In this document: piece after piece, positions 1 to 6,268 of the stretch | How the letters are laid out: each line of letters begins with the position of its first letter | Numbering within the stretch: the stretch's first letter is position 1 | Assembly: GCA_900552425.1 (NCBI GenBank) | Contig: URZR01000064.1 | Span: 1-9,414, forward strand | Length of the DNA stretch: 9,414 nucleotides | Direction of reading: 5' to 3' | From: an uncultured Collinsella sp. | GTDB lineage: Bacteria > Actinomycetota > Coriobacteriia > Coriobacteriales > Coriobacteriaceae | The notes under the pieces: generated by a model | Databases searched by the model: none | What the model saw: the letters and a program-made list of their open reading frames with translations, nothing else | What the model was told of the DNA's origin: nothing | Made by a program: the position numbers and the translations under genes

Positions 1-1225
1 GCTCGTCATCGTCGGTCAGGCCCATGATGGCCAGCGTGGTGATGGACTTACCGCAACCGGACTCGCCCACCAGGCCCATGGTCTGACCAGGACGGACGTC
101 AAAGTTGACATGGTCGACGACGTTGATATCGCCGTGGTGCTCGAACTGAATGCAGAAGTCACGGACCGAGAGAATCGGTTCGACAGACTCGTCAGGCACA
201 TGGCGATCGTCACGCTTGAGCTCGACATCGCGCAGGGCGCCAAGGCGAGCGGAGAGGGACTGGGCCTGCTCCTTGTAGGCGCGAACGGGGTCGGAGACCA
301 GCAGGTCGGCCTCGCGACGCTTGGAGGAATCGGTCGGATCCAGGGCGGCGGAGGGAGCAGCGGCCATGGCGTCGGTAATGCCCTCGGAGAGGATGTTGAG
401 CGCCAGGCAGGTGATCATGATGGCCAGACCCGGGAACAGTGCCTGCCACCAACGGCCAGCGAGCACGCCGCCGCGGGCGTCGGCGAGGATGTTGCCCCAG
501 GTAGCGGTGGGCTCCTGGATACCAGCGCCGATAAAGGTCAGCGAGGCCTCGAAGATGATGGCGTCGGCGACCAGGGTAACGGTGAAGACCATGATCGGGG
601 CGATGCAGTTACGCAGAACATGCTTGATCAAAATCCACGGAGCCTTGGCGCCGGAAACGATGACCGCGCGGACATAGTCCTCGCCGTACTCGGACACGAT
701 GTTGGCGCGCACGATACGGGCAATCTGCGGAGTGTACATAAAGCCGATGGCGAAGATGATCGACGGCACGGAGTTGCCCAGGATGGAGACAAAGACGGCC
801 GCGAGGGCGATGCCCGGGATGGACATGATGATGTCCAGGATACGCATGATCGTCTCGGAAACGGCCTTGCGCGAAACCGCCGCAAGGGCGCCCACGACCG
901 AGCCGCAGACCAGAGCCATGGCAGTGGCGCCAAAGCCGATAATCAGCGAGTAACGACCACCGTAGAGCATGCGCGACAGAATGTCGCGACCCTTATCGTC
1001 GGTACCGAAGATAAATCCGTTGCCGGGAGCCTGGCGAGCCGTAAAGATCTCGACCGGGCTATAGGGGGCAAGAAGGGGTGCCAGAATCGCAGTCAGGGCG
1101 ACCAGCACCAACACGACGGCGGCAATCTTAGAAGACAGCGTCATCTTCTTCCAGCCACCGAGCTTGAGCCCCTTGGAGGCAGCCTTCTCGAGCTGCTCGG
1201 TTTGCTTCTCTCGAATCTTTACCAT
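1..1225 (-). CDS. Peptide ABC transporter permease fused to ATP-binding protein (OppC/DppC + OppD/DppD), 3' end outside window
   Basis: The frame opens with ATG at 1225 and stays open to the window edge (408 residues seen, no stop). Residues 1-300 are an OppC/DppC-type inner-membrane permease: a cytoplasmic N-terminus, first membrane helix at about 31-54, the family motif FGTDDKGRDILSR at 73-85, and the EAA coupling loop EDYVRAVIVSGAK... at about 182-206. An Ala/Ser-rich and charged linker (about 297-350) follows. From residue 351 (ILSVRDFCIQF) an ABC ATPase begins, with Walker A GESGCGKS at 387-394. The Q-loop, signature and Walker B would lie beyond the window. No stop or restart separates the halves, so channel subunit and motor are one polypeptide. 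Such permease/ATP-binding fusions of this family are known, but OppC and OppD are usually separate. The start lies 3 nt after the upstream permease stop, implying translational coupling. Family assignment is firm; the substrate (di-/oligopeptide, possibly nickel) is inferred. Confidence 0.9.
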   Translation of the reverse strand, partial: MVKIREKQTEQLEKAASKGLKLGGWKKMTLSSKIAAVVLVLVALTAILAPLLAPYSPVEIFTARQAPGNGFIFGTDDKGRDILSRMLYGGRYSLIIGFGATAMALVCGSVVGALAAVSRKAVSETIMRILDIIMSIPGIALAAVFVSILGNSVPSIIFAIGFMYTPQIARIVRANIVSEYGEDYVRAVIVSGAKAPWILIKHVLRNCIAPIMVFTVTLVADAIIFEASLTFIGAGIQEPTATWGNILADARGGVLAGRWWQALFPGLAIMITCLALNILSEGITDAMAAAPSAALDPTDSSKRREADLLVSDPVRAYKEQAQSLSARLGALRDVELKRDDRHVPDESVEPILSVRDFCIQFEHHGDINVVDHVNFDVRPGQTMGLVGESGCGKSITTLAIMGLTDDDE

Positions 1226-1228
1226 AAT

Positions 1229-2185
1229 CTACACCGTCCTGATGCGCGGGTTGATGAGCAGGTAGAGCATGTCAACCACGATGTTGATGATGATGAAGGC
1301 AAGAGCAACGACGATGACGACGCCCTGAACCAGGTTCGCCTCGTTGCCCTGAACGCCCTGCAGGATCGCGGTGCCCATGCCGGGGAGGTTGAAGATAACC
1401 TCGATGACGACGGCGCCGCCCATGAGGTAACCGATCTTAAGACCGAGGGTGGTGACCGGGGTGATCAGCGCATTGCGAAGTACGTTGATGCCAACGACGA
1501 CCTTCTCGGGAACGCCGGCGCCGCGAGCCATACGGACATAGTCCTTGTCGAGCTCCTCGACCATGGCGGTACGCACGATACGAGTCATCTGGCCCGTCAG
1601 CGGAAATGCCAAGGCGATGGCGGGCATAATCATGCGGCCCAGATAACCAGCCGGATTCGTGGTGAAGTGAGGCAGAGCACCCGATGCCGGGAGCACCTTA
1701 AGGTAGGAAGAGAACAGCAGGATCAACAGAACGGCAAGCCAGAACGACGGGGTTGCCAAGCCGGCGATGGAAAAGACGCGGATCACTTGGTCCGGCCATT
1801 TGTCGCGATACAGTGCCGCGATGACGCCGAGCAAAAACGAAACGACCGCACCGATGGCAAGGCCGATGAAGGTCAGCTGCATCGTGACGGGCAGGGCCGT
1901 GGAGATGCGCTTGGCAACGGAGTTGCGAGCAGCACCATAGGTGCCCATGTCGCCATGGATCAAATCGCCCATATAGCGCACGTAGCGCACGGGCCAGGGG
2001 TCGTCCAGACCATACTTCTCATGGTACTCGGCAACCGCCTCGGGCGAGGCACCGTCACCCAACGCCGTGTAGGCGGGGTCGGTCTTGGAGAACGACATAA
2101 GGAAGAACACCAGGACGGTGACGCCCAATGCCATGATCGGCAGCGCCACAAGACGCCTTCCAATCAAACGTAGCAAGTTGTTCAC
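1229..2185 (-). CDS. Peptide ABC transporter permease, OppB/DppB family
   Basis: This is the first channel subunit of the peptide-type importer, acting in the cytoplasmic membrane with the fused permease-ATPase encoded next. The 318-residue product has the family layout: membrane helix at about 9-31 (MALGVTVLVFFL), an extracytoplasmic loop with GLDDPWPVRYVRY and GDMGTY, then five more hydrophobic segments. The EAA coupling loop DYVRMARGAG lies at about 215-224 and the NLPGMG motif at about 267-272. I chose GTG at 2185 because GGAG (2194-2191) lies 5 nt upstream of it; the longer frame starting at 2218 would run through that ribosome-binding site. Length fits the family (about 310-340). The stop is 3 nt before the next gene. 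It shares the operon with the binding protein upstream but is set off from it by 157 nt of hairpin-rich DNA. Confidence 0.92.
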   Translation of the reverse strand: MNNLLRLIGRRLVALPIMALGVTVLVFFLMSFSKTDPAYTALGDGASPEAVAEYHEKYGLDDPWPVRYVRYMGDLIHGDMGTYGAARNSVAKRISTALPVTMQLTFIGLAIGAVVSFLLGVIAALYRDKWPDQVIRVFSIAGLATPSFWLAVLLILLFSSYLKVLPASGALPHFTTNPAGYLGRMIMPAIALAFPLTGQMTRIVRTAMVEELDKDYVRMARGAGVPEKVVVGINVLRNALITPVTTLGLKIGYLMGGAVVIEVIFNLPGMGTAILQGVQGNEANLVQGVVIVVALAFIIINIVVDMLYLLINPRIRTV

Positions 2186-2225
2186 GTTCTCTCCCCTTTC
2201 TTTTGTCGGTAGGACCAACTGGTAT

Positions 2226-2243
2226 ATGAGTACGGATACTCAT
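2226..2243. repeat. Perfect inverted repeat, 7-bp arms with 4-nt loop
   Basis: Arms ATGAGTA (2226-2232) and TACTCAT (2237-2243) surround CGGA. It lies between the 2247-2280 hairpin and the permease ribosome-binding site, so it could be a small RNA hairpin in the 5' leader of the permease or a protein-binding site. Function is not determined. Confidence 0.5.
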
Positions 2244-2246
2244 TAC

Positions 2247-2280
2247 AAGACCCGAGCGACATCGAGGTCGCCCGGGTCTT
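2247..2280 (-). terminator. Intercistronic hairpin, probable attenuator/terminator between binding protein and permease
   Basis: Arms AAGACCCGAGCGAC (2247-2260) and GTCGCCCGGGTCTT (2267-2280) pair over 14 positions with one A/C mismatch and a 6-nt loop. On the minus strand the stem is followed by GTAATGAG, which is a poor U-tract, so full termination is doubtful. On the plus strand it is followed by a T-rich TGTTTC. A partial terminator or 3'-end stabiliser is the usual reason for such a structure after the binding-protein gene of an importer, since that subunit is needed in excess over the membrane subunits. Confidence 0.6.
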
Positions 2281-2294
2281 TGTTTCAACTATGA

Positions 2295-2343
2295 GGATAC
2301 GGTCCCAACGACCGACATCCTGCATACAGACTCAAGCGAGTCT
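2295..2343 (-). repeat. Two tandem hairpins directly after the binding-protein stop codon
   Basis: The first hairpin has arms AGACTC (2328-2333) and GAGTCT (2338-2343) with a 4-nt loop and touches the last base of the TAA stop. The second has core arms CGGTC (2300-2304) and GACCG (2310-2314), extended by GGAT (2295-2298) pairing with ATCC (2317-2320) across a small internal loop. Neither has a U-tract. With the 2247-2280 stem they make this gap highly structured, suggesting 3'-end protection of the binding-protein message. Confidence 0.5.
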
Positions 2344-3956
2344 TACGCCTTGACGGTCGCAACGCCCCTGAAGGACATGCTCGTCGTGCCGATGCCCTTG
2401 AAGCCATCGAGGGCCTCGCCGTTGGGCGCAGTGGACGGATCGTCCCAGGAAGCGGAGACGGTCTTGACGTGGACAACGGGGTACAGAACGGCGTTGTCGG
2501 CAATGATGTCGAAGCACTCGTTCCACTTCTTCTGCTGCTCGTCGCCCTCGGCGGCAAGAGCCTCGTCCATGAGACCGTGGAGCTTCTGCCACTCAGCGGA
2601 CTCCTTCCACGGGCAACGGGTCTGCATCCAGACGTTGTCGCCGTACCACCAGTTGAGCAGCAGGTCGGGGTCGGCGCCGAAGCAGGAAGGATCGCCAGGG
2701 GCAAGGAGGATATCGTAGGCCTCGCCGCCGTCGATGGCAGCGTAGGTGGCCGGCGAGGTATCGGTCTGGATGGTCACATCGAAGCCGAGAGCGTCGAGGT
2801 CGTTCTTGACCTGGGCGGCCATGCCCTTAATCTGCTCGTTGTCGGTGGTGCGCAGGGTGATGGCACCCGGGGTGATGCCAGACTCCTCGATGAGCTTCTT
2901 AGCCTTCTTGGCGTCGGTCTTGTACACCGTGGAAGCCTCATGATAGTTGGTGAAGCTCTTGGGCAGGTAGCAGCTGGCAGCGGTGGCAAGGCCGGCGAAG
3001 GTGTTGCTGACCATCTTCTCGGTGTCGAGCGCATACATGACAGCCTGACGGACCTTGACGTTGTTCCAAGGCTCCTTGGCGACGTTGAACATGATGAAGC
3101 GGGTGCCGAAACCCTGAACGTTATCGATCTTGCAGCCGGCGCTCTCGAGCTGGTCGACGGCGTCAGCGGTAACGAGCTCCATAACGAGCGTGGAGCCCTC
3201 CTGCTGAGCGGTAACGCGAGCGGTGGGGTCGGTCAGGATGCTGTACTGGATCTTCTTATCCTCGGCAGCATACTCACCGTTGTACTCGGGGTTGGGAACC
3301 AGGGTGATCTCGGTATCGGAGATAGAGTCGTACATCCAGGGGCCGGAGCCGATCGGCTGCTTGGCGCGATCCTCCTCGGTCTGGGTGGCCGGGGTAACGC
3401 GGACGATGGCCAGACGATCCTTGAGCAGGGAGAAGTTGGGGACCTTGGTCTTGACCGTCACGGTGCTGGCGTCCTTGGCCTCGATGGACTCGAAGGGCTG
3501 GAAGAACGGAGCATAGGTAGCGGAAGCGGCGCAAGCGGTGTAGGAGGCAACGACATCGTCAGCGGTGACCTCGGTGCCATCGGAGAACTTGGCACCCTTG
3601 CGGATGGTGACCTCGAAAGTGGTGTCGTCCACAGACTTGGGATCGTCGGTGGCGAGCTCGTTGAAGGTGCTGTAGTCGTGGTAATCGATGCCGTAGAGGC
3701 CCTCGACGACGTGCCAGTTAGCACCCAGGCCCACAGCGGAGCCGGTGCTGGCGGGATCGAAGCTGGACGGAGCGTAAGCGGAACCAGCGGTGATCACGCC
3801 GCCGCCACGGTTGGCGGAATCGGTGGAACCGGAAGCGGAACCCTCGTCGCTGGAGCTGCCACCGCAGCCGGTGAGACCAAGCCCCGCGACAGCAGCGACG
3901 CTGCCGGTGAGGCCGAGGAACGAACGCCTGGACATACCCTTGTTGATGATGGCCAT
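2343..3956 (-). CDS. Peptide ABC transporter substrate-binding lipoprotein (SBP_bac_5 / OppA-DppA family)
   Basis: This 537-residue lipoprotein should capture the transported solute at the outer face of the membrane and deliver it to the two permease domains encoded downstream. The N-terminus carries a twin-arginine motif SRRSFLGL (residues 9-16), a hydrophobic stretch, and lipobox LTGC with the lipidated Cys31, followed by a Gly/Ser-rich tether. This points to Tat export followed by lipid anchoring. The mature part shows the family-5 hallmark FSDGTEVTADDV (about 124-135) and GSGPW (about 203-207). I chose ATG at 3956 because GGAG lies 5 nt upstream; a longer TTG-started frame at 3971 would contain that site. 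The gene ends in TAA and is followed by tandem hairpins. It opens the transporter operon, with candidate promoters and an inverted repeat upstream. Peptide is the likely substrate by family; the exact ligand cannot be read from sequence. Confidence 0.93.
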   Translation of the reverse strand: MAIINKGMSRRSFLGLTGSVAAVAGLGLTGCGGSSSDEGSASGSTDSANRGGGVITAGSAYAPSSFDPASTGSAVGLGANWHVVEGLYGIDYHDYSTFNELATDDPKSVDDTTFEVTIRKGAKFSDGTEVTADDVVASYTACAASATYAPFFQPFESIEAKDASTVTVKTKVPNFSLLKDRLAIVRVTPATQTEEDRAKQPIGSGPWMYDSISDTEITLVPNPEYNGEYAAEDKKIQYSILTDPTARVTAQQEGSTLVMELVTADAVDQLESAGCKIDNVQGFGTRFIMFNVAKEPWNNVKVRQAVMYALDTEKMVSNTFAGLATAASCYLPKSFTNYHEASTVYKTDAKKAKKLIEESGITPGAITLRTTDNEQIKGMAAQVKNDLDALGFDVTIQTDTSPATYAAIDGGEAYDILLAPGDPSCFGADPDLLLNWWYGDNVWMQTRCPWKESAEWQKLHGLMDEALAAEGDEQQKKWNECFDIIADNAVLYPVVHVKTVSASWDDPSTAPNGEALDGFKGIGTTSMSFRGVATVKA

Positions 3957-3985
3957 GTCTTCTCCTATCAATAGAGAATCTTACC

Positions 3986-4009
3986 CGGGAGCACCTAGAC
4001 GTGCCCCCG
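3986..4009 (-). promoter_or_regulatory. Leader hairpin upstream of the binding-protein gene
   Basis: Arms CGGGAGCAC (3986-3994) and GTGCCCCCG (4001-4009) form a 9-bp RNA stem (one G-U pair) with a 6-nt loop in the presumed 5' leader, about 20 nt before the ribosome-binding site. A second short palindrome, CGCAACTTGCG, abuts it at 4010-4020. It does not occlude the GGAG site and has no U-tract, so a role in message stability fits better than attenuation. No known riboswitch class is recognised. Confidence 0.5.
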
Positions 4010-4025
4010 CGCAACTTGCGGACGA

Positions 4026-4048
4026 TATATACCTTACCTACCGACGAG
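4026..4048 (-). promoter_or_regulatory. Candidate proximal promoter for the binding-protein gene
   Basis: Minus-strand TATATA (4031-4026) could serve as a -10 element, with a weak TTGGGC 16 nt upstream as -35. Transcripts would start near 4019, just at the leader palindrome and hairpin. The -35 match is only 3 of 6, so this is tentative and competes with the distal candidate at 4103-4131. Confidence 0.3.
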
Positions 4049-4092
4049 CCCAACTGAGGTGCCGCGCTCGGCGACCGATACATACATACGCT

Positions 4093-4115
4093 TGAACGGT
4101 ATTTACTACCGTTCA
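4093..4115. promoter_or_regulatory. Perfect inverted repeat, probable repressor operator
   Basis: Arms TGAACGGTA (4093-4101) and TACCGTTCA (4107-4115) match perfectly over 9 bp around a TTTAC centre. The centre coincides with the candidate minus-strand -10 (4108-4103) of the transporter promoter. A dimeric regulator bound there would block RNA polymerase, so a repressor of the transporter operon is the simplest reading. The regulator is not encoded in the window, and I cannot assign the half-site to a family by eye. As RNA it would also form a hairpin, but no U-run follows on either strand. Confidence 0.6.
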
Positions 4116-4131
4116 CCGAATTCATTGACAA
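4103..4131 (-). promoter_or_regulatory. Candidate distal promoter for the transporter operon
   Basis: On the minus strand, TTGTCA (4131-4126, 5 of 6 to the consensus -35) is separated by 17 nt from TAGTAA (4108-4103), a weak -10. The weak -10 lies in the middle of the 23-bp inverted repeat. Spacing and -35 support it; the -10 does not match well. Confidence 0.4.
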
Positions 4132-4153
4132 ACGATTCGCCAGACAGTATGTA
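4125..4153 (+). promoter_or_regulatory. Candidate plus-strand promoter overlapping the transporter -35
   Basis: A perfect TTGACA (4125-4130) is followed after 17 nt by TATGTA (4148-4153; a further TATAGA lies at 4152-4157). It points towards the 3' end of uvrC, where no plus-strand gene is seen, so any product would be a non-coding or antisense RNA. Its -35 shares 5 bases with the minus-strand TTGTCA. Confidence 0.35.
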
Positions 4154-4321
4154 TAGACGAGGTGAGATATCAGTCTTCGTCAACCCGCAGGATAGCAGGG
4201 TTGTTCACCATGGCTAGTCAAACGTTTTAGCGTTAATAAAACCCGAAATCGGCTGGTAATCGCCGTGAAATTAATGATTGAAAATCACGCAATCATGTAT
4301 ATCAGTTGTTTAGAGGCGTGT

Positions 4322-6262
4322 TTAGTTTTCGGATTGCTTTGCCGCCATCTCGGAGCGCTCGGCATTCCACGCAACAAGTGCCTCGTGGACCGCTTTGGCG
4401 ACATCGGCCGGAACGCCTCGAACTTCTGCAATCTCCTGCTCGCTCGCCGCGCGCAAACGCTTCATCGAGCCAAAATGGCGCATAAGGGCACGTTTTCTGG
4501 TGGGCCCCACGCCAGGAACGTCATCGAGTACCGAAACTGTCATGGCCTTGTCGCGCAATTCACGATGGAACGTGATAGCAAATCGGTGGGACTCATCGCG
4601 CACCTGTTTAATTAGATAGAGCGAGGCAGACCCGGTCGGCAGCACGACGGGAGTCTCGTCCCAAGGCACGAAAACCTCCTCATCGGCCTTTGCCAAGCCA
4701 CAAACTGGTATATCGAGCCCAAGAGCCTCAAGTTGCTTGATCGCAGCGGTCAATTGCGGCTTACCGCCATCGACAACGAGCAAATCGGGGCGCGAGCCAA
4801 AGCGCTCGTCGGCCATGCGCTCGGGAGCATAGCGTCGTCCCAAAACCTCGGACATCGACACGAAGTCGTTTGCCTCGTCCAATTCGGCCTGAATTTTAAA
4901 GCGACGATACTGGCCCTTGTCGGCACGGCCGTTGGTAAATACCACCATAGAAGCGACGGTAAAAGTGCCGTGCAACGTCGAGATATCGAAGCACTCGATG
5001 CGCAACGGCGGCGCAGGCAGCGCCAGTGCACTTTCGAGCTCCAGGAGCGCTTGATTGGTGCGATCGTCAGCATACCCCGTGCGCATCATGTAGCGCATGA
5101 GGGCATGGCGCGCATTTTTGGAAGCCATATCGAGCAGGCGGTGCTTTTCGCCGCGCTGCGGCCTATGGAGATGGCAAGAGCGCTCGCGCTTGCCCGCAAG
5201 CCACTCCCCCAGCGCCTCCGCATCCTCAAGCTCGACGGAAAGGTTGACCTCAGCTGGAATATCAGCCGTCTCGTCGTAATAGCGCTTAAGAAAGCCCGAC
5301 TGGAGCTCTTCCTCGTCAACATCAAGACCCTTGTCGAGAATGAACTCGCAGGTGCGAACTGTTCGGCCCTCGCGAACGACGAAGACGCAAGCGGCGGAGA
5401 TGGTCTCCTCGCGATAGAAACCGATGACATCTATATCGACACTGGAGGGAAAAACGACTTGCTGACGATCGTCCAGACCCCTGATGACCTCCAAACGACG
5501 TTTGACGCGTGCCGCGCGCTCAAAGTCGAGCGCCTCGGCGGCATCCGTCATCTCGGAGGTCAGCTCATCGACGACATCCTTGCGATGGCCCGACAAAAAG
5601 TGCTCGACACGCTTGACGTTCTTGGCATAGTCTGCCGGGGAAATCGCGCCGACACACGCACCCGGGCCGCGCCCGACATGGTAGTCAAAGCAGGGGCGCC
5701 CGTTTTGCGCGCAAATCATATTGACGATGTCTTCCTCGCCCTTGTGGGACTCGACGATACGGCGACAACGACGCCACTCCGCACAGGATGCGGAGCAGAT
5801 GGGGATAACCTTGCGCAGCGTATCTATCGTCTCACGTGCCGCGCGGCTATCGGTATAAGGTCCAAAATAGCGCGTTCCCGGCTTATGACGCTCACGCGTG
5901 TATTTGATAGCGGGATACAGGTCGCCCTTTGTAATGGCGATAAAGGGGTAGCTCTTGTCATCCTTGAGGTCGACGTTAAAGTACGGATGGTACTGACCAA
6001 TCAAATTGCGCTCGAGCACCAACGCCTCGTGCTCGGTCTCCACCACGATATAGTCAAAGCTCGCCACCAGCTGCATCATCAGCGGGATCTTCTGGCGCTC
6101 GTCCTGCAGCGTCACGTACTGACGCATACGGGCGCGCAGGTTTTTCGCCTTGCCCACGTAGATGACATCGCCCTTGGCGTCTTTCCAAAGGTAGCAGCCG
6201 GGCTGCGTGGGAACGCGCGAAACCTGCTCGGCAAGCGTTGGAATGTTGTCGTGACCTGCCAC
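4322..6262 (-). CDS. uvrC: UvrABC excinuclease subunit C
   Basis: UvrC makes both incisions around a DNA lesion after UvrA/UvrB loading in nucleotide excision repair. The 646-residue product has every expected domain. The N-terminal GIY-YIG nuclease shows GCYLW (22-26), IYVGKAKNLRARMRQY (34-49) and a Glu in the VETEHEALVLER stretch. A Cys-rich region spans about 156-203. The UVR motif that contacts UvrB lies at about 238-266. The RNase H-like nuclease has ECFDIS (Asp426), LLVVDGG (Asp498) and RDESHRF. Tandem helix-hairpin-helix motifs occupy about 578-632 (DDVPGVGPTRKRAL). The start is GTG at 6262, with TAGGT overlapping the murJ stop as ribosome-binding site; the murJ-uvrC gap is 6 nt. Odd point: at the usual Fe-S cluster position of E. 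coli UvrC the third cysteine is Gly199, while an insert of about 25 residues adds Cys156, 160, 166 and 184. No strong terminator follows the gene. Confidence 0.97.
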   Translation of the reverse strand: MAGHDNIPTLAEQVSRVPTQPGCYLWKDAKGDVIYVGKAKNLRARMRQYVTLQDERQKIPLMMQLVASFDYIVVETEHEALVLERNLIGQYHPYFNVDLKDDKSYPFIAITKGDLYPAIKYTRERHKPGTRYFGPYTDSRAARETIDTLRKVIPICSASCAEWRRCRRIVESHKGEEDIVNMICAQNGRPCFDYHVGRGPGACVGAISPADYAKNVKRVEHFLSGHRKDVVDELTSEMTDAAEALDFERAARVKRRLEVIRGLDDRQQVVFPSSVDIDVIGFYREETISAACVFVVREGRTVRTCEFILDKGLDVDEEELQSGFLKRYYDETADIPAEVNLSVELEDAEALGEWLAGKRERSCHLHRPQRGEKHRLLDMASKNARHALMRYMMRTGYADDRTNQALLELESALALPAPPLRIECFDISTLHGTFTVASMVVFTNGRADKGQYRRFKIQAELDEANDFVSMSEVLGRRYAPERMADERFGSRPDLLVVDGGKPQLTAAIKQLEALGLDIPVCGLAKADEEVFVPWDETPVVLPTGSASLYLIKQVRDESHRFAITFHRELRDKAMTVSVLDDVPGVGPTRKRALMRHFGSMKRLRAASEQEIAEVRGVPADVAKAVHEALVAWNAERSEMAAKQSEN

Positions 6263-6268
6263 GCGTAC

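Larger units (their letters stand above)
3957..4321. other. 365-nt intergenic region between uvrC and the transporter operon
   Basis: No convincing gene is present on either strand. It contains the binding-protein leader hairpin (3986-4009), two candidate minus-strand promoters, the 23-bp inverted repeat at 4093-4115, a candidate plus-strand promoter, and several weak hairpins near the uvrC end. Those are CAACCCGC/GCAGGGTTG with one bulge at 4181-4203, GTTTTA/TAAAAC at 4224-4242, and TGATTG/CAATCA in the 4274-4294 area. No strong stem followed by a U-run is seen after the uvrC stop. The best candidate is the short CGGC/GCCG stem (4250-4265), which on the minus strand precedes GGGTTTTATT. The half nearest uvrC is visibly more A+T-rich than the coding DNA. 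Confidence 0.7.

Noticed and set aside
110..2173. 687-residue plus-strand open frame opposite both permease genes
   Set aside because: It lies fully antisense to two well-recognised genes and the sequence between them, is rich in Asp/Gly/His/Arg/Gln with no recognisable domain, and reflects codon bias of the real strand.
2469..3974. 501-residue plus-strand open frame opposite the binding-protein gene
   Set aside because: Low-complexity Gly/Val/Leu-rich antisense shadow with no recognisable fold; the minus-strand gene has a signal peptide, family motifs and a ribosome-binding site.
4181..4203. Bulged hairpin as a uvrC or plus-strand terminator
   Set aside because: No U-rich stretch follows it on either strand and the stem has a bulge, so I list it only as part of the intergenic region.
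4265..4615. 116-residue plus-strand open frame starting in the intergenic region, downstream of the candidate plus-strand promoter
   Set aside because: Most of it is antisense to the uvrC 3' end and translates the complement of the helix-hairpin-helix region; no clear ribosome-binding site or recognisable domain.
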